Source: Geminocystis sp. NIES-3708
Lineage (GTDB): Bacteria > Cyanobacteriota > Cyanobacteriia > Cyanobacteriales > Cyanobacteriaceae
Length of the DNA: 64,000 bases
Assembly: GCF_001548095.1 (NCBI RefSeq)
Contig: NZ_AP014815.1
Location: 3,781,656 to 3,845,655 of the forward strand
Reading direction: 5' to 3'
Shown in pieces: positions 37,396-47,617 of this stretch (position 1 is its first letter; each line of letters opens with the position of its first letter). The notes below the pieces were generated by a model, which did not search any database, was not told the origin of the DNA, and worked only from the letters and a program-made list of their open reading frames with translations. The position numbers were made by a program, and so were the translations under genes.

Positions 37396-39411
37396 ATGTC
37401 AAACTCTCAGGAAAGAAAAACCTTAATTCTTATAGCTGATGATGAATCTCTTAGTAGAAGACATCTCACTTTAATGTTAAAAAAAGACGAGTATGAGATT
37501 GTTGGAGTCGAAAATGGTCAAGAATGTTTAACTGCTTATCAAGAATTACATCCTGATATGGTATTATTAGATGGTTTAATGCCAATAATGGATGGCTTTG
37601 AGTGCTGTAAAGAATTGAAAAGGCTACCCAACAGTGAAGATACTCCTGTGTTAATGATTACAGGATTAGATGATAAAATCTCTGTGAATAAAGCTTATGA
37701 AGTTGGTGCTACAGATTTTTTGACAAAACCCATTAATCCTGCGGTTTTACGTCGTCGTATTCGTTACCTATTAGATGCAAAAAAATCAGAAAAAGCCTTA
37801 AGAGAAAGTGAAGAAAAATACCGCTCTTTAGTAGAAAACCTTAAAGAAGTAATTTTTTACACAAACATAACGGGAAAATTAACATTTCTTAATCCAGCAT
37901 GGAAAGAATTAACAGGGTTGTTTCCTGAAGAAAGTTTAGGTCATAATTTTTCTGAATATATTTATCCTGATGATTTACCGCTTTATGAAAAAGGTTTTCA
38001 ATCACTAGTAAAAAATCAAAGTCTAACTTATTATTTGCAATTACGTTATCTCAAAAAAAATGGTTACGTAGGATGGATGGAAATCTTTGCTTCTTTAGTG
38101 AAAAAAGAAGAACAAATAATAGGTATTTCTGGTAGTTTAAATGATATTACTGAACGTAAAAGAATTGAACAATATCAAAAAATTGAAAGGGATGTTATCA
38201 AAATTTTAGCTGAATCCGAAAATATTGATGAGGGCATTCAAGGCGTAATTAAAGTTATCGGTGAAAATTTGGGGTGGGAAATAGGAGAATACTGGAGTTT
38301 TCAGGAAAATACTCAGTCAATTCATTTTCAAGATTCATGGTGTATTGAAGATAGCAATATTCAAAATATTTGTCAGCAACATCAAGAAAAATTGAAGACA
38401 ATGTTTTGGAATAATTGGGAATTTAGTAGTTATGAAAATTGGCATAACAATAACACAATTCTTTGTGAAAATCTCAAAATAAATAATGATTTACAACCTA
38501 TTTTTACTTTTCCGATTAATAAAGGTGATGAACATTTAGGAGTTATTTGTTTTTTTTCCAGACAAAGTCATCATCATGATAGTACTTTGTTAGAAAATAT
38601 CGTTACCATGGGTAATCAGATAGGACAATTTATTAAACGAAAACAAGCTGAAGAAGAATTAAAACAAAGAAATTTGTTATTGCAATCAGAGTTAAATATT
38701 GCTTCAGGATATATCTTATCATTATTACCCTCTCCCAATGAACAGGAGTTTTTGGTAGAACAAAAATTTATTCCTTCTGCGAAATTAGGTGGTGATATTT
38801 TTGATTATTATTGGTTAGATGAAGAAAATGTAGTTATTTATTTACTTGATGTAGCGGGGCATGGTATTCATTCGGCTTTATTATCAGTTTCTATTTTAAA
38901 TTTAGTCCGTAATAATTCTTTGTACAACACAGATCCTTATCAACCCTGGACAATTTTAACAGAATTAAACCGACTTTTTCAAATGGATAATGATCGAGTT
39001 AATTACTTTACTATTTGGTATGGAGTTTACAATAAAAATACTCGTGAATTAATATATGCTTCTGCTGGACATCCCCCTGCAATTTTAATTTCTCCTCAAG
39101 GCAATGATTGGCAATATCATAAATTATCCACTCCTAATATGCCTATTGGAATGCTTGAAGATATTGATTTTGATCAGAATTTATATGAAGTTCAACCCAA
39201 TAGCATTTTGTATATTTTCAGTGATGGTATTTATGAAATTCCTGTCGGCAATGGTGAAATTTGGGGATTAAATAATTTTACAGATTTACTGTTAAACGTC
39301 CAAAAAGAGCAGAATCAAGATTTACAAAAAGTAATTGATCATGTACATATAATTAATAAATCTAGCAACTTTGATGATGATTTATCGATTTTAAAAATTA
39401 CTCTTAATTAA
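37396..39411 (+). CDS. REC-PAS-GAF-PP2C (SpoIIE/RsbU-type) phosphatase
   Basis: 671 residues. The receiver domain (~8-125) has LIADDES, the phospho-acceptor in MVLLDGLMPIMDG and LTKPIN. The PAS domain (~140-255) starts YRSLVENLKEVIFYTN and ends DITERKR. A GAF-like region spans ~265-415, then a coiled linker. The PP2C phosphatase (~450-670) shows metal-binding acids in LGGDIFDYYWLD, YLLDVAGHGIHSALLS, IFSDGIYEIP and FDDDLSIL. It probably dephosphorylates an anti-sigma-factor antagonist or another Ser/Thr-phosphoprotein in response to a two-component signal. The target is not in the window. It lies 276 nt upstream of the cellulose-synthase-like gene. Confidence 0.9.
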   Translation: MSNSQERKTLILIADDESLSRRHLTLMLKKDEYEIVGVENGQECLTAYQELHPDMVLLDGLMPIMDGFECCKELKRLPNSEDTPVLMITGLDDKISVNKAYEVGATDFLTKPINPAVLRRRIRYLLDAKKSEKALRESEEKYRSLVENLKEVIFYTNITGKLTFLNPAWKELTGLFPEESLGHNFSEYIYPDDLPLYEKGFQSLVKNQSLTYYLQLRYLKKNGYVGWMEIFASLVKKEEQIIGISGSLNDITERKRIEQYQKIERDVIKILAESENIDEGIQGVIKVIGENLGWEIGEYWSFQENTQSIHFQDSWCIEDSNIQNICQQHQEKLKTMFWNNWEFSSYENWHNNNTILCENLKINNDLQPIFTFPINKGDEHLGVICFFSRQSHHHDSTLLENIVTMGNQIGQFIKRKQAEEELKQRNLLLQSELNIASGYILSLLPSPNEQEFLVEQKFIPSAKLGGDIFDYYWLDEENVVIYLLDVAGHGIHSALLSVSILNLVRNNSLYNTDPYQPWTILTELNRLFQMDNDRVNYFTIWYGVYNKNTRELIYASAGHPPAILISPQGNDWQYHKLSTPNMPIGMLEDIDFDQNLYEVQPNSILYIFSDGIYEIPVGNGEIWGLNNFTDLLLNVQKEQNQDLQKVIDHVHIINKSSNFDDDLSILKITLN

Positions 39412-39687
39412 TAATTTATAAATTTCTCATAGTTAACTATTTATTTATAATTTTTGATGTTCAATTTTTTTAACTGTTAATTATCAATACTTTTTTATCA
39501 TATTTTTACAACTAATATAAATTGATCAAGATTAAATTTTTCTCAGATAAATCTTTATATTTTTTCATTTATATTCGATAGAATTAAAATCATCTCGGTT
39601 TTAAAAAATAACTTATAATAAAACTTGGCTTTTTTATATCTTTACCAGTATTTAAAAAATCTCTCTATAAAACTTTGAAATATTATT

Positions 39688-41841
39688 ATGAATCTTCAAT
39701 ATAAAATTTATGCCAATCGAATAATCTCCGTAGGTTTAGTCAGTAGTTTTATCGCTATTTTACTTACGGGAGTTTATAGTAATAATTTTATTGACTGTTT
39801 TACTCAATTATTTTCATGGCTAAATAGTTCTAATTTTATTTTATTTTTACCTCTTATTATCGCCATTTTTATTATCCAAGTAACAATTATATTATCTCCT
39901 CAACAAAAACAATGGTCAAGAATCATAATAGTTTTGACTTCTTTATTTTTTATGATACGTTATTTTTGGTGGCGATCTCATTCTACACTTAATTTAAATG
40001 ATCCCATTAATAGTATATTTAGTATTGGTTTATTTTTAATAGAAATAGCTTTTATAATTAGCCCAATTTTTCAAACTATTTTAACTCTCAAAATCAAGAA
40101 TAGAAAACTCCAAGCTGATAGAATGTCAGAAGCTGTAAAATCAGGAATTTATCAGCCAACGGTAGATATTTTAATTCCCAGTTATAACGAACCTTTAGAA
40201 GTAGTAAAACGAACCATTGTTGGTTGTCAATTAATAGAATATAACCACAAGAAAATTTATCTTTTGGATGATGGTAATAGACAAGAAATTAGACAATTAT
40301 GCCAAGAATTAAAATGCGGTTATATTACTCGTGAAAATCGTATCTATGCTAAGGCTGGAAATTTAAACAATGCTTTAACTCAAACTAATGGTGAATTAAT
40401 CGTAGTTTTTGATGCTGATTTTGTGCCGACTACCAATTTTTTAATACGCACTGTTGGTTTTTTTCAAGATCTAAAAATAGGCTTATTACAAACCTATCAG
40501 AGTTTTTATTCCCCTGATCCCATTGCCAGAAATTTGGGTTTAGAAAATGACATAACGACAGAAGTCGAAATTTTTTATCGTTATTATCAGCAAGTAAAAG
40601 ATAGTGTTAATAGTGCAATATGTGCAGGAAGTTCTTTTGTCGTAAAAAGAAAATATTTAGAAGAAATAGACGGTTTTGTAACTCAATCCCTCAGTGAAGA
40701 TTATCATACGGGTATTAAATTAGCTTCAAAAAATTATCAAATAATTTACTTAGCAGAAAGTTTAAGTGCAGGATTATCTGCAGAAAATACATTTGGGCAT
40801 ATTCGACAAAGAAAAAGATGGGCAAGAGGCACAATTCAAACATTATTTATTAAAGAAAATCCCTTATTTATCAAAAATATAAAATGGTGGCAAAAAATAG
40901 CTCACTTAGACGGAATTTTACAATGGTTTTTAAGCCCTCTGAGATTAGTTTTATTATTATTACCATTAACCTATAATATTTTAAAGTTGAATCCTATTCA
41001 AGCTAGTTTTGAAGACGTTATCTACTTTTTCTTACCTTTTTATTTTGTACAGGTTTTAACATTTTCTTGGTTAAATTTTCGCAGTCGTTCGGCATTCATT
41101 TCTGACTTATATAATATCATTACTGCTGTACCTTTATCCCTAGAAATATTACAAACTTTAATAAATCCTTTTAAATCTATTTTTAAAGTTACTCCTAAAG
41201 GGATTAAAAATGATCATTATTACTTTAATTGGAATTTAGCTTCTCCTTTAATCTTTCTGTTAGTTATTAATATCATTAATTTTTTCAGCTTATCACAAAG
41301 TTTAAATAATAATGACATAATTGAGACATCAAATTTTATTAACTCAGATGTTATGTTATTTTGGAATTTTCTAAATGTTGTAACTATTCTATTATCTCTA
41401 ATAATATTAATAGAAATACCAAAATTAGACAGTTATCAATGGCTAACAATTAATAAATCTATAAAGTTAAAAATATCAAATCAAATATATCAAGGAATCG
41501 TTACCAAAATGTGTGAAATTGGTGCAGAAATAAATATCGACTCATCAAATATTATTAACGAAAGTGGAGAATTAATATTTACTCAAGAAAAATTAATTAT
41601 TCCTTTCGATATTAATAGTTATGACTTAAAAAATAAAAAAATAAAAGTTACATTTCAACCTCTTTCTTTATTGCAATATCGCCAAATAATTAAAATACTA
41701 TTCTGTCAGCCTAATCAATGGATTTTAAAAGAGTCACCCCATGAATTGAAAGCGATTTACTTATTAATTAAAGCCTTTTTTATTAGTATTCTTAACTTTA
41801 CTAAAATCAACTTCATAAAGAAAAGGATGTATAAGCACTAA
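39688..41841 (+). CDS. Cellulose-synthase-like family-2 glycosyltransferase
   Basis: 717 residues. Two to four N-terminal membrane helices (~13-135) are followed by the GT2 domain with the processive D,D,D,QxxRW set: DDG at 194-196, FDADF with Asp242/Asp244, SEDYH with Asp338 and QRKRWARGT from 374. C-terminal helices (~410-575) lead to a PilZ-like soluble tail (~590-690). This is the layout of bacterial cellulose synthase BcsA, which polymerises UDP-glucose and translocates the chain, but the PilZ motif RxxxR-D/NxSxxG is not clearly present, so c-di-GMP control is doubtful. The product polymer is unknown. Its 3' end overlaps the opposite-strand gene at 41764 by 78 nt. Confidence 0.85.
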   Translation: MNLQYKIYANRIISVGLVSSFIAILLTGVYSNNFIDCFTQLFSWLNSSNFILFLPLIIAIFIIQVTIILSPQQKQWSRIIIVLTSLFFMIRYFWWRSHSTLNLNDPINSIFSIGLFLIEIAFIISPIFQTILTLKIKNRKLQADRMSEAVKSGIYQPTVDILIPSYNEPLEVVKRTIVGCQLIEYNHKKIYLLDDGNRQEIRQLCQELKCGYITRENRIYAKAGNLNNALTQTNGELIVVFDADFVPTTNFLIRTVGFFQDLKIGLLQTYQSFYSPDPIARNLGLENDITTEVEIFYRYYQQVKDSVNSAICAGSSFVVKRKYLEEIDGFVTQSLSEDYHTGIKLASKNYQIIYLAESLSAGLSAENTFGHIRQRKRWARGTIQTLFIKENPLFIKNIKWWQKIAHLDGILQWFLSPLRLVLLLLPLTYNILKLNPIQASFEDVIYFFLPFYFVQVLTFSWLNFRSRSAFISDLYNIITAVPLSLEILQTLINPFKSIFKVTPKGIKNDHYYFNWNLASPLIFLLVINIINFFSLSQSLNNNDIIETSNFINSDVMLFWNFLNVVTILLSLIILIEIPKLDSYQWLTINKSIKLKISNQIYQGIVTKMCEIGAEINIDSSNIINESGELIFTQEKLIIPFDINSYDLKNKKIKVTFQPLSLLQYRQIIKILFCQPNQWILKESPHELKAIYLLIKAFFISILNFTKINFIKKRMYKH

Positions 41842-43341
41842 TGAACTTTGATAAGCATTTTCTACTTGATTTATAAATTCTAAAGAAGGATTAAAAATAA
41901 AAATATTGTCAAATTCTTGATGAGTAATAATAGGTGTATTAATATTTAACAATTGTAATTTTGTATTAGGTTTTAAATTATGACTAATAGAGATAATATT
42001 TCCTTTGTTAATATCTAGATTTTGGGTAATAACTAACGGATTTTCAGCTTGATTAATAATTGTTGCAATAGCCGCATTATAATAACTAGGTGCTTTATTC
42101 CACCAAGTTTCACTATTTCCACTAATAATATTAGAGACAATACTCATAGTAAAAATTAATCCTAAGATTATTGACCATATGTTAGATTTTTGTGCAATTT
42201 TTTTTGTTAAAGTATAAGCAATAACTAAATATACACCAACATAAGCAGGAAAAAAATATCGAGTCATACTAGATTTAATGCCACCGAAAATTAAATCTGG
42301 TAAAATTAAGCCTAGTGTAGGAATAAATATTAATAATAGTAGATATAACCAAATATTTTTATCGGTATTTTTAATAACAAAAAATAAACTATAAAAAATT
42401 AAACTAAAGATTAAAGTTATAAAAATATAACTAGCCCAATGATATAATGGTAAGCCAATATCAACAAATAAGCTAGTAAAGTGTAAACACCATAAATTAG
42501 CTAGAAACACTAAAGATTGTTCTACATTTGTCCAATTTGTTTTCTCTTCAAGAATATGCAAATTCATCAAAATGATTAAAAGCCAAGGAATAAATAAAAT
42601 ACAACTTATAATAGTAAAAATAATAAATTTTATTTTAGTTTTTCTATCTAATAATTGTCTAAGTAAAAAAATATGTATAATATTAATTAAGACTATAAAT
42701 ATAGACAATATAGAGGTATAAAAAGTCGCACTTAAACTTAAACTATAACTAATCCAATCGATATTTTTATTAAATTTAATTACTTTGAAAAAATAGATAC
42801 TAGATAAAATAATTGTTAGCATCCATAAACTATATTCTCTTGCTTCATGGGCATATAATATCTGAATAGGTGAAATTGAAACTAAAGTGACACTTATTAA
42901 ATTAACTAAATTATCGTTAAATAATTGTTCTGATAAATAATAAATACCTAGAAAAACTAATAAACTAAACAAGACTGATAAGCTACGATTAATAAAAATT
43001 GAGCTACCAAATAAATCTTGCCAAAAACGAAGAAATAAATAGTATAATGGTGGATGTTCTGGATTTTGAATCAGGGAATCTATCGTATCAGATAAGATAG
43101 TTTTTGGACTTAATTTTTGAAACTCTAATAAATCTTGAGCAGTAATGATTTCACCGTTAAAGAAAGTTGTTAATACCTGATCATCTTTATAACCTGCTAC
43201 CCTTAAAGATGTATAAACTTCATCGTGCCAATAAATTTTTTTATCGATATTATTAAGCCTAAAAAATATTCCTAGAAGAATAACAATAATAAGTACTATT
43301 TTTAACCAAAATTTACGAAGTGATCTCAGATTATTTACCAT
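41764..43341 (-). CDS. GT39-like polytopic glycosyltransferase (dolichyl/undecaprenyl-phosphate-sugar type)
   Basis: 525 residues with about ten to twelve membrane helices, beginning with FWLKIVLIIVILLGIFFRL. The first periplasmic loop carries the acidic WHDEVYTS motif (Asp-Glu, ~residues 38-39) expected for PMT/ArnT-like C-type glycosyltransferases, and ENPEHPPLYYLFLRFWQDLF is the second typical block. These enzymes transfer a lipid-linked sugar to protein or glycan on the outer face of the membrane; donor and acceptor are unknown. It is convergent with the cellulose-synthase-like gene, with coding 3' ends overlapping by 78 nt. Confidence 0.85.
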   Translation of the reverse strand: MVNNLRSLRKFWLKIVLIIVILLGIFFRLNNIDKKIYWHDEVYTSLRVAGYKDDQVLTTFFNGEIITAQDLLEFQKLSPKTILSDTIDSLIQNPEHPPLYYLFLRFWQDLFGSSIFINRSLSVLFSLLVFLGIYYLSEQLFNDNLVNLISVTLVSISPIQILYAHEAREYSLWMLTIILSSIYFFKVIKFNKNIDWISYSLSLSATFYTSILSIFIVLINIIHIFLLRQLLDRKTKIKFIIFTIISCILFIPWLLIILMNLHILEEKTNWTNVEQSLVFLANLWCLHFTSLFVDIGLPLYHWASYIFITLIFSLIFYSLFFVIKNTDKNIWLYLLLLIFIPTLGLILPDLIFGGIKSSMTRYFFPAYVGVYLVIAYTLTKKIAQKSNIWSIILGLIFTMSIVSNIISGNSETWWNKAPSYYNAAIATIINQAENPLVITQNLDINKGNIISISHNLKPNTKLQLLNINTPIITHQEFDNIFIFNPSLEFINQVENAYQSSLVLIHPFLYEVDFSKVKNTNKKGFN

Positions 43342-43675
43342 AGTTAAAATTAAAAGTACTGATTTTAAATTATTTCTTCTTCTCTATTAGTTTAAAATAC
43401 TAAATTTTTGATTACTAACTTTTTTTCCCCTTATTTGTATGTTTTATATTTTATCTTCAATATTATAGTTTGTTAAAATATCATAACTTATATTAGAAAT
43501 ACTATAGCAATCCTAGATAAATTAAAATGAATAAAATAGTAAGTATTTTTACTGATATAAATAATAGATATTACCGTGATAACAAATCTCTTAATGATTT
43601 TTTAATATTTGTTCGTCAATTCCTACAAATTTTTGTTACATTAAACTTAATAATTCGCAATCATTTAGCAACAAT
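43342..43675. other. Intergenic, nothing recognised
   Basis: 334 nt of AT-rich DNA between divergent genes (GT39-like and PHP). No stable RNA, repeat or convincing operator was seen. A 52-codon plus frame at 43527-43685 overlaps the PHP start and was not accepted. Confidence 0.6.
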
Positions 43676-44386
43676 ATGCTGTTAAAAACAAAAAAAGCCT
43701 CTACATTATCCAATAATAAAGAAAGTCAAGATAAAGCTAAATTAGAATCAATCTGGAAAAATATTCATCGTTACAGTTGCCCTCATGATTATAACTTTCA
43801 CCTACACACTCGTTGCTCCGATGGACAATTAACCCCTGAAGAATTAGTAGATCAAGCAGTTTCTATTGGCTTACAAGGTTTTGCTATTACCGATCATCAT
43901 AGCGTTCAAGGTTTTTATCGTGCTAAAAATTATCTAAAGGAGAAATATAACCTTAACAGTAAAACTGTTTTACCCTATTTATGGACAGGTATTGAAATCA
44001 CCTCTCAGTTAAACGGTACGAATGTACATATTTTAGGCTATGGATTTGATCCTGAAGCTGATGTTATACAAAAATACTTAACAGGAGAAGCACCCACAGG
44101 AAAAAATACAGATGCGAAAATCGTAATCAAAACTCTTCATCAAGCACAAGGGTTAGTGGTTTTAGCACATCCATTTCGTTATAGACGTAGTGCAGAGGAA
44201 TTAATTACTGAGGCTTACGAATTAGGTATTGACGGAGTAGAAACTTATTATGCCTATGGAAATCCTAACCCTTGGCAACCTAGTGACAAGCACACTACTA
44301 TTGTTAAACAAATGGCAAATAAATATAATTTATACACTACTTGTGGCACTGACACTCATGGTAATAATATTTTAGTACGTCTTTAA
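43676..44386 (+). CDS. PHP-domain metal-dependent phosphoesterase
   Basis: 236 residues. The PHP metal ligands are visible: YNFHLHTRCSDGQLTPEELV (H-x-H and Asp), ITDHHSVQGFYRA, WTGIEITSQLNGTNVHILGY, VVLAHPFRYRR and the terminal CGTDTHGNNI. These assemble a trinuclear site used to hydrolyse phosphodiesters, for example on nucleotides or oligoribonucleotides (YciV/TrpH-like). The start ATG at 43676 has no good Shine-Dalgarno, but the upstream frame offers no better one. A decayed Uma2 gene lies downstream. Confidence 0.88.
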   Translation: MLLKTKKASTLSNNKESQDKAKLESIWKNIHRYSCPHDYNFHLHTRCSDGQLTPEELVDQAVSIGLQGFAITDHHSVQGFYRAKNYLKEKYNLNSKTVLPYLWTGIEITSQLNGTNVHILGYGFDPEADVIQKYLTGEAPTGKNTDAKIVIKTLHQAQGLVVLAHPFRYRRSAEELITEAYELGIDGVETYYAYGNPNPWQPSDKHTTIVKQMANKYNLYTTCGTDTHGNNILVRL

Positions 44387-44498
44387 ATCTTAATTAATTT
44401 AAAACAAAAAGATATTTTTATTACTAAGGATTCGTTCTATTTTACCCAATCTAGTTTGATTTGATAGTAAAAAACTTCACAATGGAGGATAAATAAAC

Positions 44499-45069
44499 AT
44501 GAGTAATTTAATAATAAATTTATCTTCAGTGAATTTAAACGATGAGCAATTTTTTTCATTATGTGTCAGTAATCATGATTATCGATTTGAGAGAAATAGT
44601 AAGGAAGATTTAATTATTATGTCGCCCACTGGAGGTGAAACCAGTAACAGAAATATTGACATTTTTATCAGCTACAACTTTAAAATCGTCGCAAAAAAAA
44701 GGTATCGCGTTTGATTCTTCAGGAGGTTTTAAACTACATTAAGGAGGAGTGCGATCGCCAAATGCTTCTTAAATACCACTAAAAAAATGGGAAAGTTTAA
44801 CCAGTAAAGAAAAACAAAAATTTCTCCCATTATGTCCTGATTTTGTCATTGAGTTATTATCCCCTACTGATAAATTAATTGACACTCAAAATAAGATGTT
44901 AGAATACCTCGAAAAGGGTATAAAATTAGGTTGGTTAATTAACAGGGAAACCAGACAAGTAAAAATTTATCGCTTTAATCAACCAGTAGAAATTTTCTCC
45001 TATCCTAACAGTCTATCAGGAGAAAATATATTAGAAGATTTCGTCTTAGAAATGAAGTTAATTTGGTAA
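44499..45069 (+). pseudogene. Disrupted Uma2-family (DUF820) gene
   Basis: The first 71 codons (to TGA at 44712) give a Uma2 N-terminus (MSNLIINLSSVNLNDEQFFS ... IIMSPTGGETSNRNIDI). A frameshift in the poly-A run at about 44693-44700 breaks the frame, which resumes as GIAFDSSGGFKL, meets TAA at two places (HxxGGVRSPNAS region), and continues to PLCPDFVIELLSPTDKLIDT and LEYLEKGIKLGWLINRETRQ, ending TAA 45067-45069. One frameshift and two stops: a dead relative of the intact gene at 29023. Confidence 0.85.
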
Positions 45070-45195
45070 AAAAATCAAGCAAAAAAAAGATAACAAAGGA
45101 TTTTTAATTAACTAATTTCCCCAGAATTGCAGTGAGGGGTGAAATTGACTTTATAATAGAGAATGTAAAGAAAAGTTAAGAAAGATTAGAAAAGA

Positions 45196-46647
45196 ATGCG
45201 AGTTGCGATTGTAGGTGCAGGATTAGCCGGATTGGCGACAGCTATCGATTTAGTTGACGCTGGTTGTGAAGTGGAAATTTTTGAATCTCGTCCCTTTGTT
45301 GGTGGTAAAGTAGGCAGTTGGGTTGATGGTGATGGTAATCATATCGAAATGGGATTACACGTCTTTTTTGGTTGCTATTACAATCTATTCGCTTTAATGA
45401 AAAAAGTCGGTGCGATTGATAGCTTACTCTTAAAACAACATACACACACATTTATCAACGAAGGTGGTAGAGTCGGGGAATTAGATTTTCGCTTCATTAC
45501 AGGCGCACCTTTCAACGGCTTAAAGGCTTTTTTTACAACTTCCCAACTTTCCGCAGTCGATAAAATAGCGAATTCTTTAGCCTTGGGTACAAGTCCCATT
45601 GTAAGGGGTTTGGTGGACTTTGAAGGAGCAATGCGCAATATTCGTGATTTAGATGGTATCAGTTTTGCTGACTGGTTTCGTAAACATGGAGGAAATCAAG
45701 GCAGTCTTGATAAAATGTGGAATCCCATCGCCTACGCATTAGGTTTTATTGATACTGAAAATATTTCCGCTCGTTGTATGTTAACAATTTTTCAATTTTT
45801 TGCTGCAAAAACTGAAGCATCCGTATTACGAATGTTAGAAGGCTCACCTCATGAATATCTCCATAAACCCATCATTAACTATTTAGAATCAAAAGGCGTA
45901 AAAATCCATACTCGTCGCCGTGTTAGAGAAATTAAATATCAGGAAGAAGAGGAAACCCTTGTCACTGCTTTAATTGTTGCCAATGGTGAAACAGAAGAAT
46001 TAATTACTGCTGATGCTTATGTTTGTGCTTGTGATATTCCGGGTATTCAAAAAATTATTCCTGAAAATTGGCGTAAATGGTCAGAGTTTGATAATATCTA
46101 TAAACTTACAGCTGTTCCAGTTGCTACAGTTCAACTACGTTTTGATGGTTGGGTAACAGAATTACATAGTGAAAAAAAACGTAAACAATTAGAAAAAGCT
46201 GAAGGCATTGATAACTTACTCTATACCAGTGATGCTGACTTTTCTTGTTTTTCAGATTTAGCCTTATCTAGCCCTTCGGATTATTACCGAGAAGGGGAAG
46301 GTTCTCTGTTACAATTAGTTTTAACACCCGGTGATCCTTTCATCAAAGAAAGTAACGAAAATATCGCCCAACACGTCTTAAAACAAGTTCATAATTTATT
46401 TCCTTCTGCTTGTGACTTAAACATGACATGGTATAGTGTCGTAAAATTAGCTCAATCTTTGTATCGAGAAGCACCAGGTATGGATGTTTATCGCCCATCA
46501 CAAAAAACACCTATTTCTAATTTTTTCCTTGCTGGTAGCTACACTCAACAAGATTACATTGACAGCATGGAAGGGGCTACTATTTCGGGAAAACAAGCCG
46601 CCCAAGCTATTCTTAAATCTAATACAAAAATATTGGCGATCGCCTAA
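45196..46647 (+). CDS. crtQ: 9,9'-di-cis-zeta-carotene desaturase
   Basis: 483 residues, close to the usual ~490. The N-terminal FAD-binding motif is [20 protein letters not shown], followed by [20 protein letters not shown] and [20 protein letters not shown], the plant/cyanobacterial-type desaturase pattern; the C-terminal FAD block reads [20 protein letters not shown]. It converts zeta-carotene to lycopene at the thylakoid or plasma membrane as a peripheral flavoprotein using plastoquinone. It is distinguished from phytoene desaturase CrtP by the LHVFFGCY block. A heptad repeat fills the start of the downstream gap. Confidence 0.95.
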   Translation: MRVAIVGAGLAGLATAIDLVDAGCEVEIFESRPFVGGKVGSWVDGDGNHIEMGLHVFFGCYYNLFALMKKVGAIDSLLLKQHTHTFINEGGRVGELDFRFITGAPFNGLKAFFTTSQLSAVDKIANSLALGTSPIVRGLVDFEGAMRNIRDLDGISFADWFRKHGGNQGSLDKMWNPIAYALGFIDTENISARCMLTIFQFFAAKTEASVLRMLEGSPHEYLHKPIINYLESKGVKIHTRRRVREIKYQEEEETLVTALIVANGETEELITADAYVCACDIPGIQKIIPENWRKWSEFDNIYKLTAVPVATVQLRFDGWVTELHSEKKRKQLEKAEGIDNLLYTSDADFSCFSDLALSSPSDYYREGEGSLLQLVLTPGDPFIKESNENIAQHVLKQVHNLFPSACDLNMTWYSVVKLAQSLYREAPGMDVYRPSQKTPISNFFLAGSYTQQDYIDSMEGATISGKQAAQAILKSNTKILAIA

Positions 46648-46652
46648 ATTGA

Positions 46653-46680
46653 GTAATAAGTAATAAGTAATGGGCAATGG
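46653..46680. repeat. Heptad repeat GTAATAA GTAATAA GTAATGG GCAATGG
   Basis: Four consecutive 7-mers start six nt after the crtQ stop, in the crtQ-folP gap. It belongs to the window-wide 7-bp-periodic family. Confidence 0.6.
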
Positions 46681-46745
46681 TTTTGAAAATAAAATGTATT
46701 TCCTAGATTGAGGTTAGGCTAGGGATTAGAAAACTAATTTTTATT

Positions 46746-47582
46746 ATGAAAGATTTAACTATTGGTAATCATCAATTTAATTGGCAAAGTCGTACTTTTT
46801 TAATGGGTATTTTAAATGTCACACCTGATAGTTTTAGCGATGGTGGCAAATTTAACCATATTGAAACGGCATTAAAACACGCTCAGAAGATGATTTCTGA
46901 AGGTGCTGATATAGTTGATATTGGTGGGCAATCTACTCGCCCTAATGCTTCACAAGTAACCTTAGAAGAAGAATTAGAAAGAGTTATTCCTGTTATCAGT
47001 CGGTTACGCCAACTATCGAATATTCCTATCTCCATAGATACTACCAGAGCTATAGTAGCAGAAAAAGCCATAGCCATCGGTGCTGATATTGTAAATGATA
47101 TTTCAGGGGCGACTTTCGATGAAGAAATGTTGCCAACCGTAGCTAAATTAAATGTACCCATAATTTTAATGCACATTCGGGGTAATCCTAAAACTATGCA
47201 AAATTTAACAGATTATCAAGATTTAATTGCCGAAATTAATCAATTTTTTGAAGAAAGAATTAATCAAGCCATAGCATTAGGTATTAAGAAAGAATATATC
47301 ATTTTAGATCCCGGTCTTGGTTTTGCTAAAAATCATCAACAAAATTTAGAGATATTAAGAAACATTAAACAAATCAAAAAATTAGATTTTCCTGTGTTAA
47401 TCGGTACATCTCGGAAAAGTTTTATTGGTACAATTTTAAACAAGGAAAATCCCCTAGAAAGAATTTGGGGAACTGCTGCCACTTGTAGTTATGCTATTAC
47501 TCAAGGTGCTAATATTTTGAGAGTTCATGATGTGAAAGAAATGTATGATGTTGCTAAAGTTACCGATGCTATTAGTTATTAG
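46746..47582 (+). CDS. folP: Dihydropteroate synthase
   Basis: 278 residues, standard length. Both signatures are present: LMGILNVTPDSFSDGGKF (pterin-phosphate loop) and ADIVDIGGQSTRPNA. SIDTTRAIVAEKAIAIGADI, DPGLGFAKNHQQNL, LIGTSRKSFIG and RVHDVKEM complete the TIM-barrel site. It condenses 4-aminobenzoate with dihydropterin diphosphate for folate synthesis in the cytosol. It is convergent with cobS, the gap being filled by a heptad repeat. Confidence 0.97.
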   Translation: MKDLTIGNHQFNWQSRTFLMGILNVTPDSFSDGGKFNHIETALKHAQKMISEGADIVDIGGQSTRPNASQVTLEEELERVIPVISRLRQLSNIPISIDTTRAIVAEKAIAIGADIVNDISGATFDEEMLPTVAKLNVPIILMHIRGNPKTMQNLTDYQDLIAEINQFFEERINQAIALGIKKEYIILDPGLGFAKNHQQNLEILRNIKQIKKLDFPVLIGTSRKSFIGTILNKENPLERIWGTAATCSYAITQGANILRVHDVKEMYDVAKVTDAISY

Positions 47583-47589
47583 TCATTTA

Positions 47590-47617
47590 CCATTGCCCAT
47601 TGCCCTTTGTTAATTAT
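47590..47617. repeat. Heptad repeat CCATTGC CCATTGC CCTTTGT TAATTAT
   Basis: Four 7-mers fill almost the whole gap between the convergent folP and cobS stops. Confidence 0.6.

Noticed and set aside
43527-43685. 52-codon plus-strand ORF overlapping the PHP gene start
   Set aside because: No ribosome-binding site, no recognisable motif and it overlaps the start of a confident gene in another frame.
45242-45638. Antisense frames inside crtQ
   Set aside because: They are opposite to a well-supported gene, with no independent start signal or motif.
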